Shown here piece after piece: positions 36,766 to 47,140 of a DNA stretch of 64,000 nucleotides. Positions within the stretch are counted from its first letter, which is position 1. Each line of letters opens with the position of its first letter. The DNA lies in contig JAQGEQ010000267.1 of assembly GCA_034620365.1 (NCBI GenBank), positions 1 through 64,000 of the forward strand, in the 5' to 3' direction. A program made the translations under genes and the position numbers. The notes beneath the pieces are model-generated. The model worked only from the letters and a program-made list of their open reading frames with translations. It was not told the origin of the DNA and searched no databases. This stretch comes from Pegea sp. RAD2-039. Its lineage: Eukaryota; Chordata; Thaliacea; Salpida; Salpidae.

Positions 36766-37215
36766 CCTTATCACTTTTGATTATCAGATGCAGTTGATAG
36801 AAGAACAAGGTTTAGTCTTCATTATTATCAAACTGAATTGACAAGCAGAAAAGATGCATGGTTATTAACTGGTTGGGGCAAAAATAAAATATAGCAAAAG
36901 TAAAATCTTGGATTCATAAATTAGAATTTTAATGTTTGTTGATTTTTACTTTTTACTATAATCAAAGCTTACACCAGTGTAAAATACAAGTATTCATATG
37001 AAGTACCCATCCGTCTACAACTTTAATTTGAATATATTCATTTGTAGAAACAGTAGAATTTACAAATAGAAATCAAACCGTAAATAACGGTTCTCCAAAA
37101 TATAATAACTTCAAGTAAATAGAGTATTACATTTCCGGTTGTCATGGGAATATTTGCTGACTTTATAATTTCAAAGAAATTTAGTGTTTGTGGCTCAAAT
37201 TCAGATAAAAATCAT
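36766..37215 (-). repeat. C arm 6
   Basis: TTATCAC at 36768, hairpin AACCGT-tattt-ACGGTT (about 37075-37094), box GAGCCACAAACACTAA (about 37181-37196, minus). It is the counterpart of C arm 4 at the outer edge of the 5.6-kb inverted duplication. Confidence 0.86.
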
Positions 37216-38480
37216 CTAACTTAGAGAACTTTGGTTAGTAAATAAAAAATTATCAAATCGATATAAACTTTTCTTGAAAAGATATGAAAAAATTATGAAT
37301 AAATTTAAATGGTAATATGAAGTTTGAGATTCAATAATTTTATAATAATTTTTAAGAAAAGAGAAATATTTTAATTTCAAAAATTTCTATTCCTAAAGAT
37401 TTTGAGAAATGGATATGAATTAGATAAACAAATTCTGAAAAGATAATTTATGTGATGCTCATACTTTAAATCTTTATAAATTTTTTAGCTTTTAGATTTT
37501 CAGGTCATTCAGAAAAATAATCAAATATAAAAAAGTTTGCAAAAAAAGAATACATTTTATGAAAACAGAAATTTCTGAAATTTATTTTCAACTTTTTCAG
37601 CAGTTTTTTAACTATTTCCAAAAATTTGTTTTCTATAAAAACTTATTTTTGTAATTTCATAATAAAACAAAATTTCTATTTTTGCAAAATTATATTTTCA
37701 AAAATTCTTTGGAAATAATTTCAGATTTAAATATTTACTAAACAAAAATAATTTTAATTTTAATCTACTTTTTCAATTAACAACAATTCGATAGAAAAAA
37801 GTAGAAGCTTTAAATATTTAGTGAAAAAAATCAGAATTTCAAATATTTTATCTTTAATATTTAATATTTTAGATATTCTGTAAATTAAAAAATACTTTTA
37901 AAAATAAAATGAAAGAAAAATTAAATATTAATGATATTAAAATGTTTGTGATGTAAAAACAACAGATATTTATCTGTAGTGATGTTCAATGTATTTTTAA
38001 ACATGTTTGTTTTAAACACAAAATATTTCTGCTGATATATAAATAAAAAAATTGTTTATTATTTTTATCATATAAATTTACATGAAGTATTTAAGAAAAT
38101 CTTTTTCAAAAAAAGATAATAAATTTGTTCAAGAATTAAAAAAATATTCAAAAATTATATTTGACCAAAACAAAAACAAAATTTTAAAAAGTTCGTATTT
38201 AACGAAATTATTGAGTTTTCGGCAATCTATTCAACTTATTTAAATAAAATTTTTAATTTTAGTTTAATTTTTGTAAAGATTCTTTGAGAGGACTTTTAGC
38301 TTTCAGTGTTTAAATTTTCTAGAAGCTTATTTTAAAATAATTATAAAAGTAAAACTAAATAAATTTCAATTAAATGTAGAAAAATTTAAAAAATCACTTC
38401 AAATTTTAAAAATTAATTTTTTAAACAAAATAATTAAAATAATTTTATAATAAAAAAAATGAATTCAGTTTTTTAACAAA
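37216..38480 (-). repeat. L1 segment, copy 6
   Basis: Full-length L1 in inverse orientation. ACAGATATTTATCTGT at 37962-37977. The TTTCTAGAAGC island near 38315 lost a few bases compared with other copies. Confidence 0.84.
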
Positions 38481-38810
38481 ATTTTAGATAAAACTGTTTT
38501 CACATTTTTAATAAACTGCGCCACAAACACTAAGTTTCATTATTAGTTTAAATAATGCAAAAAGCTAACTAAATCCAGATTCTTAATGTTTCGAAAGATT
38601 CATTTGTCCAAATTTGGAAACCGTTTCTTTTACGGTTGATAATTTATCAATACTTTCTACTTATTTTAAATAATTTTGTAGAAACTGAAAAATTGATTGA
38701 AGGTATATAATGCCACTACATTCTATCTGCTTGCAGATTGGGTGTGATAATAATAAATACTAGAAACTTCTCGTCTATCAACTGCACCTGATAGTCAAAG
38801 GTAATAAAAT
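38481..38810 (+). repeat. B arm 6
   Basis: Box GCGCCACAAACACTAAG (38518-38534), hairpin AACCGT/ACGGTT (about 38618-38637). The terminal motif is GTAATAA (38801-38807) instead of GTGATAA. It bounds a 2040-bp cassette with C arm 6. Confidence 0.86.
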
Positions 38811-39720
38811 GCTTTGAAGAAAAAAATTGTAAATATTTAGACTTAGTATCTGTTAGTTAGAGGAACAAAAAAGAATTAATTAATTGTAAGATCACAAACT
38901 GTAATGTTGATAGTATGAAGTATGATCATAAACTTAACTTATGTTTTGATGATAGTTCCAAATATGTGTTTTTATACACAGAAAATAATAACTTTTATGG
39001 TGTTCAGTATAATTTTCATAAATATTTTAATTATTTCTACAAAATGTGTAAATTGTGTTAAGTTTGTAACAGAAGTTTTCTTCTTAGTATTTATTAGTTT
39101 ACAGAAAGAAATTAATAATGAAATTTTCCAATTGATAGAAATAAAAATTGAAATTAAATTTTGCATGAATATTTTCTTTCAAGTTATGTAATTGCTTTTC
39201 CAAAATATTTGCACAGAAATTTTTTTTTGAATAAAATGATTTGAATATCTTTTTTGGAAAATAATCGTAAAAAAAGTGAACATGAGAATCTTAAGAACAT
39301 AATTTAGAAGTTTCTCATTTCTGAAAACTTTAAGTTTTATTCAAACTTGTTAGAAATCACTCAACTGTAACAACTATAAATTTTAGTTATCACCAAATCT
39401 CCTGCTACAAACATACAAGGTTTACTGAAGTTTAAAGGACTTGTAACAAATTGATGCTAACTTGTCTCACAAAGTGATTGTTTGCTTAGTGATTGAAGAT
39501 GCTGATGACTCTTCTGCTTCTAGCACAATCACTTGTAAACATTCTTTGACTGATAACATCAAGTTAATAAAATTTGAAATACAAAACTTAAGTTCCAAAG
39601 TATTTTTTTAAAACTCTTTAATAAAGAGAAATTTCACTTTCAACAAAACTATTTTTTAAACAACTAATCTGAGAAAACTTAATCTTATTTAAAAAAGATA
39701 TTTATTTAAAAAGTTTTAAA
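38811..39720 (+). repeat. K segment, copy 4
   Basis: The K short frame starts at 38917 (MKYDHKLNLCFDDSSKYVF). A cysteine codon is TAT here (TTTTATGGTG), a replacement change, so the frame is not held by purifying selection as far as can be seen. TGCTGATGAC...TAGCAC about 39500-39530. Confidence 0.77.
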
Positions 39721-39948
39721 ACTTTTTTCACATTTACAGAAACCACTGAGCCACAAACACTAAACTTTTTAAACTTTATAAAACTCAGAAAAATCTCAAC
39801 AAAAACGAAATTTATTAAAGCTGCATTTTTTTAGTTCGTGTTTATTTGGAAACCGCGTTTTTGCGGTTGAATTTCAGTCTAAAACTCCTACAATTTTTTG
39901 ACTAACTTTTGTAGATAACATCTGATAATTGTTAGTCATTATTGTTAA
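39721..39948 (+). repeat. A arm 11 (A-i subfamily)
   Basis: Box CTGAGCCACAAACACTAAAC (39746-39765), hairpin AACCGC-gttttt-GCGGTT (about 39851-39869), and both interleaved pairs present up to GTTAGTC. Confidence 0.86.
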
Positions 39949-40740
39949 ATTTAAAATAATAGTTAACTACTTGACTCTGATTAAGCTTATTGTTAGTTTT
40001 ATAAAAGATAAATAAGATTTAAAACAGAAACTTGTCATTACATAATTCGTGATCTTCATTAGTCGATAAAGGCTTAAAAGGATAATAATTAATCAAAACA
40101 AATCGGCGCTTCAATTGTTGAGCGAGTAGTTTGAAATCTCTAAAATAATCAAAGCAAATCTGCAAACACAAAAAAGTATAAACTTCCTTTCATCCTTATT
40201 AGGTTTTATAAAAACATTTCTTTTTCAGCTATTATTTCTTAGTTCTTAATTTCGTGTATTTTTAAAACCAAATTACATTTTTAGTCAAAGATTTTCATCA
40301 AATTAAATAGAAATAAGATTATTACTAATCATTTAAATTTAAGGTTTTAAATTTAGTATACTATGACTGAAGAAAATACGAAACTATGTAAGAAGTAGTA
40401 GCAATAAAAACTCCTTCAAGCCAAGAAATAAAAAAAGATAACTTCTTAATCTTAATGTAAGAGAAATTTTTACTTATTTTGCAAAACAATAACTGCTAAG
40501 ACTTGAAACCATTTAAGCTTCGTCTAAACATTTCCTTCAAGTATACTGGGCATGGCCACGAAACACAAAGATATTTTTAAATCAATCTGGTATTGACTTG
40601 GTGTTATTGGTGGAAGTGTAAAGGTGGTGTAAGGATATCAAGATGTCAAGATCCTCAGTAATTTTAACCAATAAGCAAACGATTGCTTTGTGAAAGAAGT
40701 CAATATTGATTTGTTACATGTCTTTCAAACTTCAGTAAAT
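39949..40740 (+). repeat. S2 segment, copy 3
   Basis: S2 with CAAGTATACTGGGCATGGCC (A-to-G change) and GGTGTAAGGATATCAAGATG, the longer form that S2 copy 2 also has. Ends in TTACATGTCTTTCAAACTTC. Confidence 0.8.
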
Positions 40741-41325
40741 ATTTTTGCCATTTGTTTTGCCAAAAAAAAAACTATAATTCATTTTATTAAAAAAAAAATA
40801 TTCATCCAAATTAAAATTCCATATTTATTTCTATCAATTGGAAAATGTCATTTTAAAATTATTTTTCTAAACTAAATAATAATAAGAAAAAAAACTCTTT
40901 TTCATACTTAACACATTTTGCAGAAAAAATTTCACATTTGTTAAAATTATTTTAAACACAACAAAAGTTATTTTTTTCTGTTTATACAAAACCCAAATTT
41001 GGAGCTATCATAAAAACATAAGTTAAGTTTGTGATCATCATAATTTGAATACTTGTTTTTCTGTTTACTGAATATCTAAATCTTTTACTTTTTTTCTACA
41101 AACTTGTTGTAAATTGAAAAGTAGATGGAAATGTGTTTTTAGGATTTCTTTTATAGTTGCACATTTGATTTGATTATTGTTAACATCTTTTGAAATCTTA
41201 CTTTTAACTTCCTAATAATAATCTAATTATTAAGTTTTTGTAAACAGGATTTTAATTATAATAGAAAGTAAACAAGAACTCCCAACTATTAATTTTTACA
41301 TTCTAAGATTCACTTTGTTTTGGTT
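40741..41325 (-). repeat. N segment, copy 2
   Basis: Inverted partner of 21221-21779. A 61-codon frame over 40690-40875 lies across the S2/N join and is made of I, F and K codons, so it is not a gene. It contains a K-like GTTAAGTTTGTGATCATC (about 41023). Confidence 0.65.
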
Positions 41326-41691
41326 TAAAAAACTTTTTCACCTTATACTACTTAACACAATGTTTGGTCGAGTGGTTTCTTAACTTCATTATAGTCAAAG
41401 CAAATCTGCAAGCATAAAGGAAATATATGTATAAAGCTTCTTTCCATTCTCTGTTGTTATTCATATAAATTAGTTACAATAAAGCTAGAATTTATAGAAA
41501 TAAAAAAGCTGTAGAATAACAGTTTTCAATTTTTTAATAAAGTTAATATCAAGATATATAGCAATGTTGTCAACTTATTTTCTCATTTTTACAATTTAAA
41601 GAAGTTTACTTTTAGGGATTCCACTGAGTTTGAACATAATTTAATTTCAATTTATATTTTAAAAACTTAAATAAATTCTTAAAGATTTTGT
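41326..41691 (-). repeat. F arm 2
   Basis: Inverted partner of F arm 1, with the tail CTTTTTCACCTTATACTACTT (about 41332) and GCAAATCTGCAAGC (about 41399). The box remnant is TTTTAGGGATTCCACTGAG (41612-41630). The GCTGTAGAATAACAGTTTTC hairpin (41508-41527) can still form a short stem. Confidence 0.68.
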
Positions 41692-41917
41692 TTATATATT
41701 AGTTTCTTTTTTGTTATATTTGTTATAGCTTATAGATTTACCAGCCTCCAGCCAAGTATTAAGTTTGAGAAGAACAAGAATGTCCTGACATTATCTTTGA
41801 CAACAACACAAACATACATCTACTACTATGTCATCAGGTAGTTCTCCAAATTCAAACAACATTCTATTATTAGTATTGCGAAAATCCCTTCTAAGAAAAT
41901 CTGTACACAAATGTCAT
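41692..41917 (-). pseudogene. Degenerate exon remnant, F-box-like, copy 2
   Basis: Minus-strand partner of the remnant at 20626-20851, equal in length (226 bp). After TATAG it reads, with one early TGA and one TAA shared with copy 1, RNTNNRMLFEFGELPDDIV, then CQDILVLLKLNTWLEAGK. Here FGELPDD is unbroken, where copy 1 has a stop after FG. The LP-D, QDI, LL and W spacing fits an F-box, but the cysteine-rich middle (CLCCCQ) is not typical, so the family is uncertain. No start codon or partner exon is near. Confidence 0.5.
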
Positions 41918-42192
41918 CTATAAGAAAAAGTTTCAATTATTTTACTCCTTCCTTAATAGTTTTGAAATACCCGATTTCTTTAAAAATGATAATTTTTTAT
42001 TTTTCAAGCTTTTATAAAACTAATGTTGCAAATTAAAAGTTTCAATTAAACTTTATTATCTATATATTCTACCGATAAAAAAAACAATTTATGAACAAAA
42101 TATTCTTATTAATGTCGTTTTATTCCAAATTTATAACATTTATGACTAACTGATATTACAATTATTAATTTGTTAAATTTTGTTTTCAGAAG
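41918..42192 (-). repeat. E-tail linker
   Basis: Inverted partner of 20376-20625, with TATAAGAAAAAGTTTC at the acceptor side. No gene. Confidence 0.65.
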
Positions 42193-42535
42193 ACTTTATC
42201 AGCTTTGACTATCAAGTGCATTTGATAAAGAAGAAGTTTTTACTTTTCATTATTATTAAACCCAATTTTTGCAAGTAGATAGAATGCATTGGCATAAAAC
42301 ATCTTGCATCCGTTGTTTGACATCTACACAATTCTTCAAAATTAGTAGAAAATATTGATAGATTTTCAACTGTAATTAGGAAGGTTTTAAAAATAGATAT
42401 AATCAGAAAATGTTAAGTGATACAAAAGACATCAGCTTTTTGCACTATTTAAACAACCAATGAAGCTTAGTGTTTGTGGCTCAGTGTATTCAACAAATGT
42501 GAAAATAGTTTTCTGTAAATTTTGTTAAAACAGTG
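42193..42535 (-). repeat. E arm 2 (full length)
   Basis: The only complete E arm. The tail has TTATCAGCTTTGAC, then TGCATTTGATAAAG, GTAGATAGAATGCATTGGC, a GTGTAGATG stem and the decayed hairpin CTTCCTAATTACAG (about 42371-42384). The box is CTGAGCCACAAACACTAAGC (42464-42483). E arms 1 and 3 are this with the tail removed. Confidence 0.77.
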
Positions 42536-43675
42536 AATACTTTTTTGATCAATTTTTTGTTGCTTACGAACCGAGTTTAAAAGTAAAAAAATTAAAAATC
42601 TTTATTATCAACTCCATCTGAAAATCAAAGTTATAAGGTTCTTAAAACAAAACTCAACAAATAATTGAATCTGTTTTTTTTAGCTCTACAAAAAAGTTGT
42701 TTGAAAAATAATGAAAAAATGAAATTAAAAAAATTAAAAAATTTAATATATAAACAAATAATTTTATAAAATTAGTAAGATTTGCTGATAATGAAATGTA
42801 ATTACAATTTGTCATTGCTAAAGTTGAGTAGTATTAGAAATGTTTGAAAATATTAAAGAATAAAATTTCATAAAAAAGTTTAATCTTTTTAACTATAAAT
42901 CTAAATTTGTTACATTCTATTTCAAATAATTTTTTTTAGATTAATTAAATTTTAGTAAAAAATATTTTAAAAACTTTTAATGTCAATAAATTTATAATTT
43001 AGTGAAAAGCTATTAGAGTGAGACTCGGCAATACTCCATAAAGACTCAATGTGTTGTTGTTAAAAATAAAAAAGTTGGAAAGATTATCCATTGAATAAAG
43101 TGAACAATAAACTTCTTTACAGAAAAGAGATGTTGTTCAGAATACATGGTGACGAGTAGTCTTCTACATTAATATATATTGCTCAACTAGCTTCTCTATA
43201 TTTAACTTTGTTTATCTTTATCATTAATACTTTGACTCAAAGCACAGCCACCCTCTAATATATTATTATTATTATTTAATATTAATATTATTTAATATTC
43301 CACTTTAATCTTTTTTTTTGCTTTTTGAAAAGATGTGATTTGAAAGCAAAATTTTGCTAAAAATTAATCGATCTTAAAAATTGATATAAAATAGAATAAC
43401 AAAAAAATATAAATAAAAAAATAGTTTTAAACTATAATACTTTTTATAAAATTAAATTTATAGTAATTTTTTTAATTGTTAAAATATTACTTAACTGTAG
43501 CAACTAAAACTGTTAATTAAACCTTATTATTAGTAATTATCTGCATTTTTAAATAAAAATTTTATATACTGAATAATTTTAGACAATTCCTTTTTGTTAC
43601 AAATGATTAAATCTTTTTTGTTCTTATAACTAAAAAATATTAACTCCAAAAATTTACAATTTATTTCTTCAAAAC
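42536..43675 (-). repeat. E linker and S3 segment, copy 3
   Basis: E linker to about 42740, then S3: TTGTCATTGCTAAAGTTGAG (about 42809), H block (43050-43145), ATACATGGTGACGAGTAGTC, and the AT palindrome (43255-43300). Confidence 0.81.
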
Positions 43676-44007
43676 ATTTTATCACCTTTGACTATCAGGT
43701 GCAGTTGATAGACGAGAAGTTTCTAGTATTTATTATTATCACACCCAATCTGCAAGCAGTTAGAATGTAGTGGCATTATATACCTTCCATCTATTTCTTC
43801 AGTTTCTACAAAATTATTTAAAATAAGTAGAAAGTATTGATAAATTATCAACTGTAAAAGAAACGGTTTCCAAATTTGGACAAATGAATCATTCGAAACA
43901 TTACAAATCTGGAGTTAGTTAGCTTTTTGTATTATTTAAACTTATAATGAAACTTAGTGTTTGTGGCGCAGTTTATTAAAAATGTGAAAACTGTTTTATC
44001 TAAAATG
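43676..44007 (-). repeat. B arm 7
   Basis: TTATCAC at 43679. The hairpin half reads AACTGT on plus, so one C-A mismatch breaks the 6-bp stem, the only B arm with that. Box GCGCCACAAACACTAAG. It starts a 1814-bp cassette. Confidence 0.85.
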
Positions 44008-45047
44008 TTGTTAAAAAACTGAATTCATTTTTTTTTATTATGAAATTATTTTACATATTTCATTTGAAAAATTAATTTTTAAAATTTTGCTTTTGTTTTG
44101 GTCAATTATATATTTTTAAGTGTTATTTTAAGTTTAAACAAATTGATTGTCTTTTTTTTGAAAAAGATTTTCTTAAATACTTCATGTAAATTTATATGAT
44201 AAAAATAATAAACAATTTTTTTATTTATATATTAGCAGAAATATTTTGTGTTTAAAACAAACATGTTTAAAAATACATTGAATACCACTACAGATAAATA
44301 TCTGTTGTTTTTACATCACAAACATTTTAATATCATTAATATTTAATTTTTCTTTGAGTTTATTTTTAAAAGGTATTTTTTAATTTACAGAATATCTAAA
44401 ATATTAAATATTAAAAATAGAAGATTTGAAATTCTGATTTTTTTGTCACTAAATATTTAAAGCTTCTACTTTTTTCTATCGAATTGTTGTTAATTGAAAA
44501 AATAGATTGAAATTAAAATTATTTTTGTTTAGTAAATATTTAAATCTGAAATTATTTCCAAAGAGTTTTTGAAAATATAATTTCGCAAAAATAGAAATTT
44601 TGTTTTATTATGAAATTACAAAAATAAGTTTTTATAGAAAACAAATTTTTGAAATAGTTAAAAAACTGCAGAAAAAGTTGAAAATAAATTTCAGAAATTT
44701 CTGTTTTCATAAAATGTAATCTTTTTTGCAAACTTTTTATATTTGATTATTTTTCTGAAAGACCTGAAAATCTAAAATCTAAAAAATTTATAAAGATTTA
44801 AAGTATGAGCATCACATAAATTATCTTTTCAGAATTTGTTCATCTAATTCATATCCATTTCTCAAAATCTTTAGGAATTGAAATTTTTGAAATTAAAATA
44901 TTTCTCTTTTCTTTAAAATTATTATAAAATTATTGAATTTCAAACTTCATGTTACCATTTAAATTTATTCATAATTTTTCTTTTCAAGAAAAGTTTATAT
45001 CGATTTGATATTTGTTTATTTACTAACCAAAGTTCTCTAATTTAGAT
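44008..45047 (+). repeat. L1 segment, copy 7 (short form)
   Basis: Same B-side shortening as copies 3 and 8 (AAAATTTTGCTTTTGTTTTG, then GTGTTATTTTAAG). ACAGATAAATATCTGT at 44290-44305. Confidence 0.83.
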
Positions 45048-45493
45048 GATTTTTATCTGAATTTGAGCCACAAACACTAAATTTCTTTGAAATTATAAAG
45101 TCAGCAAATATTCCCATGACAACCGGAAACGTAATACTCTATTTACTTGAAGTTATTATATTTTGGAGAACCGTTATTTACGGTTTGATTTCTATTTGTA
45201 AATTCCACTTTTCTACAACTGAATATATTCAAATTAAAGTTGTAGACGGATGGGTAGTTCATATGAATACTTGTATTTTACACTGGCGTAAGCTTTGATT
45301 ATAGTAAAAAGTGAAAATCAACAAACATTAAAATTCTAATTTATGAATCAAAGATTTTACTTTTGCTATATTTTATTTTTGCCCCAACCAGTTAATACCC
45401 ATGCATCTTTTCTGCTTGTCAATTCAGTTTGATAATAATGAAGACTAAACCTTGCTCTTCTATCAACTGCATCTGATAATCAAAAGTGATAAC
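45048..45493 (+). repeat. C arm 7
   Basis: Box GAGCCACAAACACTAA (45066-45081), hairpin AACCGT-tattt-ACGGTT, CTACAAC/GTTGTAG stem, GTGATAA 45486-45492. A 60-codon frame over 45116-45298 runs through the hairpin and is not conserved in other C arms, so it is rejected as a gene. Confidence 0.86.
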
Positions 45494-46567
45494 GACTTCT
45501 AAAACAAATCTCAACAAATATTTGCATCTGAAATTTTTAAGTCTTTTAAAATATTGTTTAAAAAATTGTCATAAAAAAATTGTTCAACATTTTATATATA
45601 AATAAGTTTTTATAAATTAGGAATATTTGTTGATAAAAATTATAATAAAAGCTAAATTTAAACATTTTCAAAATTAAATTAAAATAATTAAAAATTATAT
45701 CTAAATATCTGTTTACAAAAATAAAGCGTTAGTTCTATCAAATTAGATTTTTTTTTATTTTATAAAACAGACTATTTTTAAGATTTTGAAAATGATTCGA
45801 AATTATTTGCAAAAAGTAAAATCAAAAGTAAAAAACTTTAATTCATAATTGAAATGTTTATTATTTCTATAAAATTGAAAATTTCATTTCAACTTTTCAA
45901 AAAATATTCAAACATAACAACTGAAAAGTTCATTTTATTTTTGTTATCAGCAATTCTCTGCAATTTCCAAATATCAATTCAATATTTAGTTTATTTCCAA
46001 AACTAGAAATTGTCATTCAAACTACTCATTTAAATTAAAACAATTTAAAAAAATTTCTAAAAAATAATCTATTTATTGGCTAAATATTTAAAAATAACTA
46101 TTACCTAATAAACAAATAAAGGAAATTGATTTTTCATCTAGTATTAAAATTAAAGATCACATTTCTATCAATTTATTCAAACTTATTAGAAATCACTCAA
46201 CTGTAACAACTGAAAATTGTAATTTTATTTTTATCTTATCAACAAATCTCCACTATCTTCTAAAATAAATTTAATATTTACTGAAGTTTGAAGGACATGT
46301 AACAAATTGATATTAACTTCTCTCACAAAGCAATCTTTTGCTTAGTGGTTGAAGATGCTGATGACTCTTCTGCTTCTAGCACAATCACTTGTAATCACTC
46401 TTTGACTGATAACATCAAGTTAATAAAATTTGAAGCAAAAAAATTAAATTCCAAAGTATTTTTCAAAACTCTTTAATAAAGAGAAATTTCACTTTCAACA
46501 AAACTATTTTTAAACAACTAATCTAAGAAAACTTAATCTTAATTTAAAAAGGTATTTATTTAAAAAG
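45494..46567 (+). repeat. L2 segment, copy 7
   Basis: Complete L2 with the TGCTGATGAC...TAGCAC island (about 46355-46384). It runs into the vWA segment at TTTTAACAATTGAG, the mirror of the join in copies 1, 4 and 5. Confidence 0.82.
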
Positions 46568-46790
46568 TTTTAACAATTGAGTACTTAAAACAGTTTTATA
46601 AAATATTTGTTGGCTAATAAGGAAGTTTATAGATTGGATTAGCTAGATACTCAAAAGAAGTACACATTATATTTGATTTTAACACTTATACTACAAAAGA
46701 AGAAGTCACAAAAGCAATTAAAGATCTTGAATATATTGGGAAAGGAAACCTTACTAGAAAAGATTTGTGTTACGACAACTGATCACCAAT
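46568..46790 (+). pseudogene. vWA-domain exon fragment, copy 3
   Basis: The only plus-strand copy: 49 codons from 46633 and TGA at 46780-46782, after TTTATAG. IGLARYSKEV and YTTKEEVTKAIKDLEY are unchanged, but the next part reads IGKGNLTRKDL where copies 1 and 2 have IGQGDLTGKDL. The glycine after LT and the residue at the usual metal-site Thr position have both changed. The length is still exactly 150 bp. L2 copy 7 precedes it and P copy 7 follows. Confidence 0.74.
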
Positions 46791-46904
46791 TTAATTAACT
46801 GATTTAATTTACTGATTTATTGACACGTGACAATTACGGGACAAGAAACGCTTTCACAACTGAAAGACGTCGACGATTAGATATATTTTACTGATATAGT
46901 TTTA
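46791..46904 (+). repeat. P segment, copy 7
   Basis: P with two changes in its first motifs: GACACGTGACAATTACGGGAC. GACGTCGACGATTAG is intact. Confidence 0.82.
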
Positions 46905-47140
46905 AAACGTTCTTCACATTTAAAAGTAACCCAGAGCCACAAACACTAAACTTTTTTACTTTAATAATACTCAGAAAAAGTTCCGTAAATATTGAAACAT
47001 ATTCTAAGTTTCTTCTCCCAACCTTTTTTATTGTTAATTTGGAAACCGCGTTTTTGCGGTTGAATTTTAGTCTAGAACTCCTACAATTTTTTTGACTAAC
47101 TTTTGTAGATAACATCTGATAATTGTTAGTCATTCTTGTT
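46905..47140 (+). repeat. A arm 12 (A-iii subfamily)
   Basis: Box CAGAGCCACAAACACTAAAC (46933-46952), A-iii spacer, hairpin AACCGC-gttttt-GCGGTT (47044-47062), GACTAAC/GTTAGTC present. An 81-codon minus-strand frame (46888-47133) merely runs through this arm, and no equivalent stays open in the other A arms. Confidence 0.86.

Noticed and set aside
45116-45298. 60-codon frame across C arm 7
   Set aside because: It runs over the hairpin and stem, and nearly identical C arms are interrupted.
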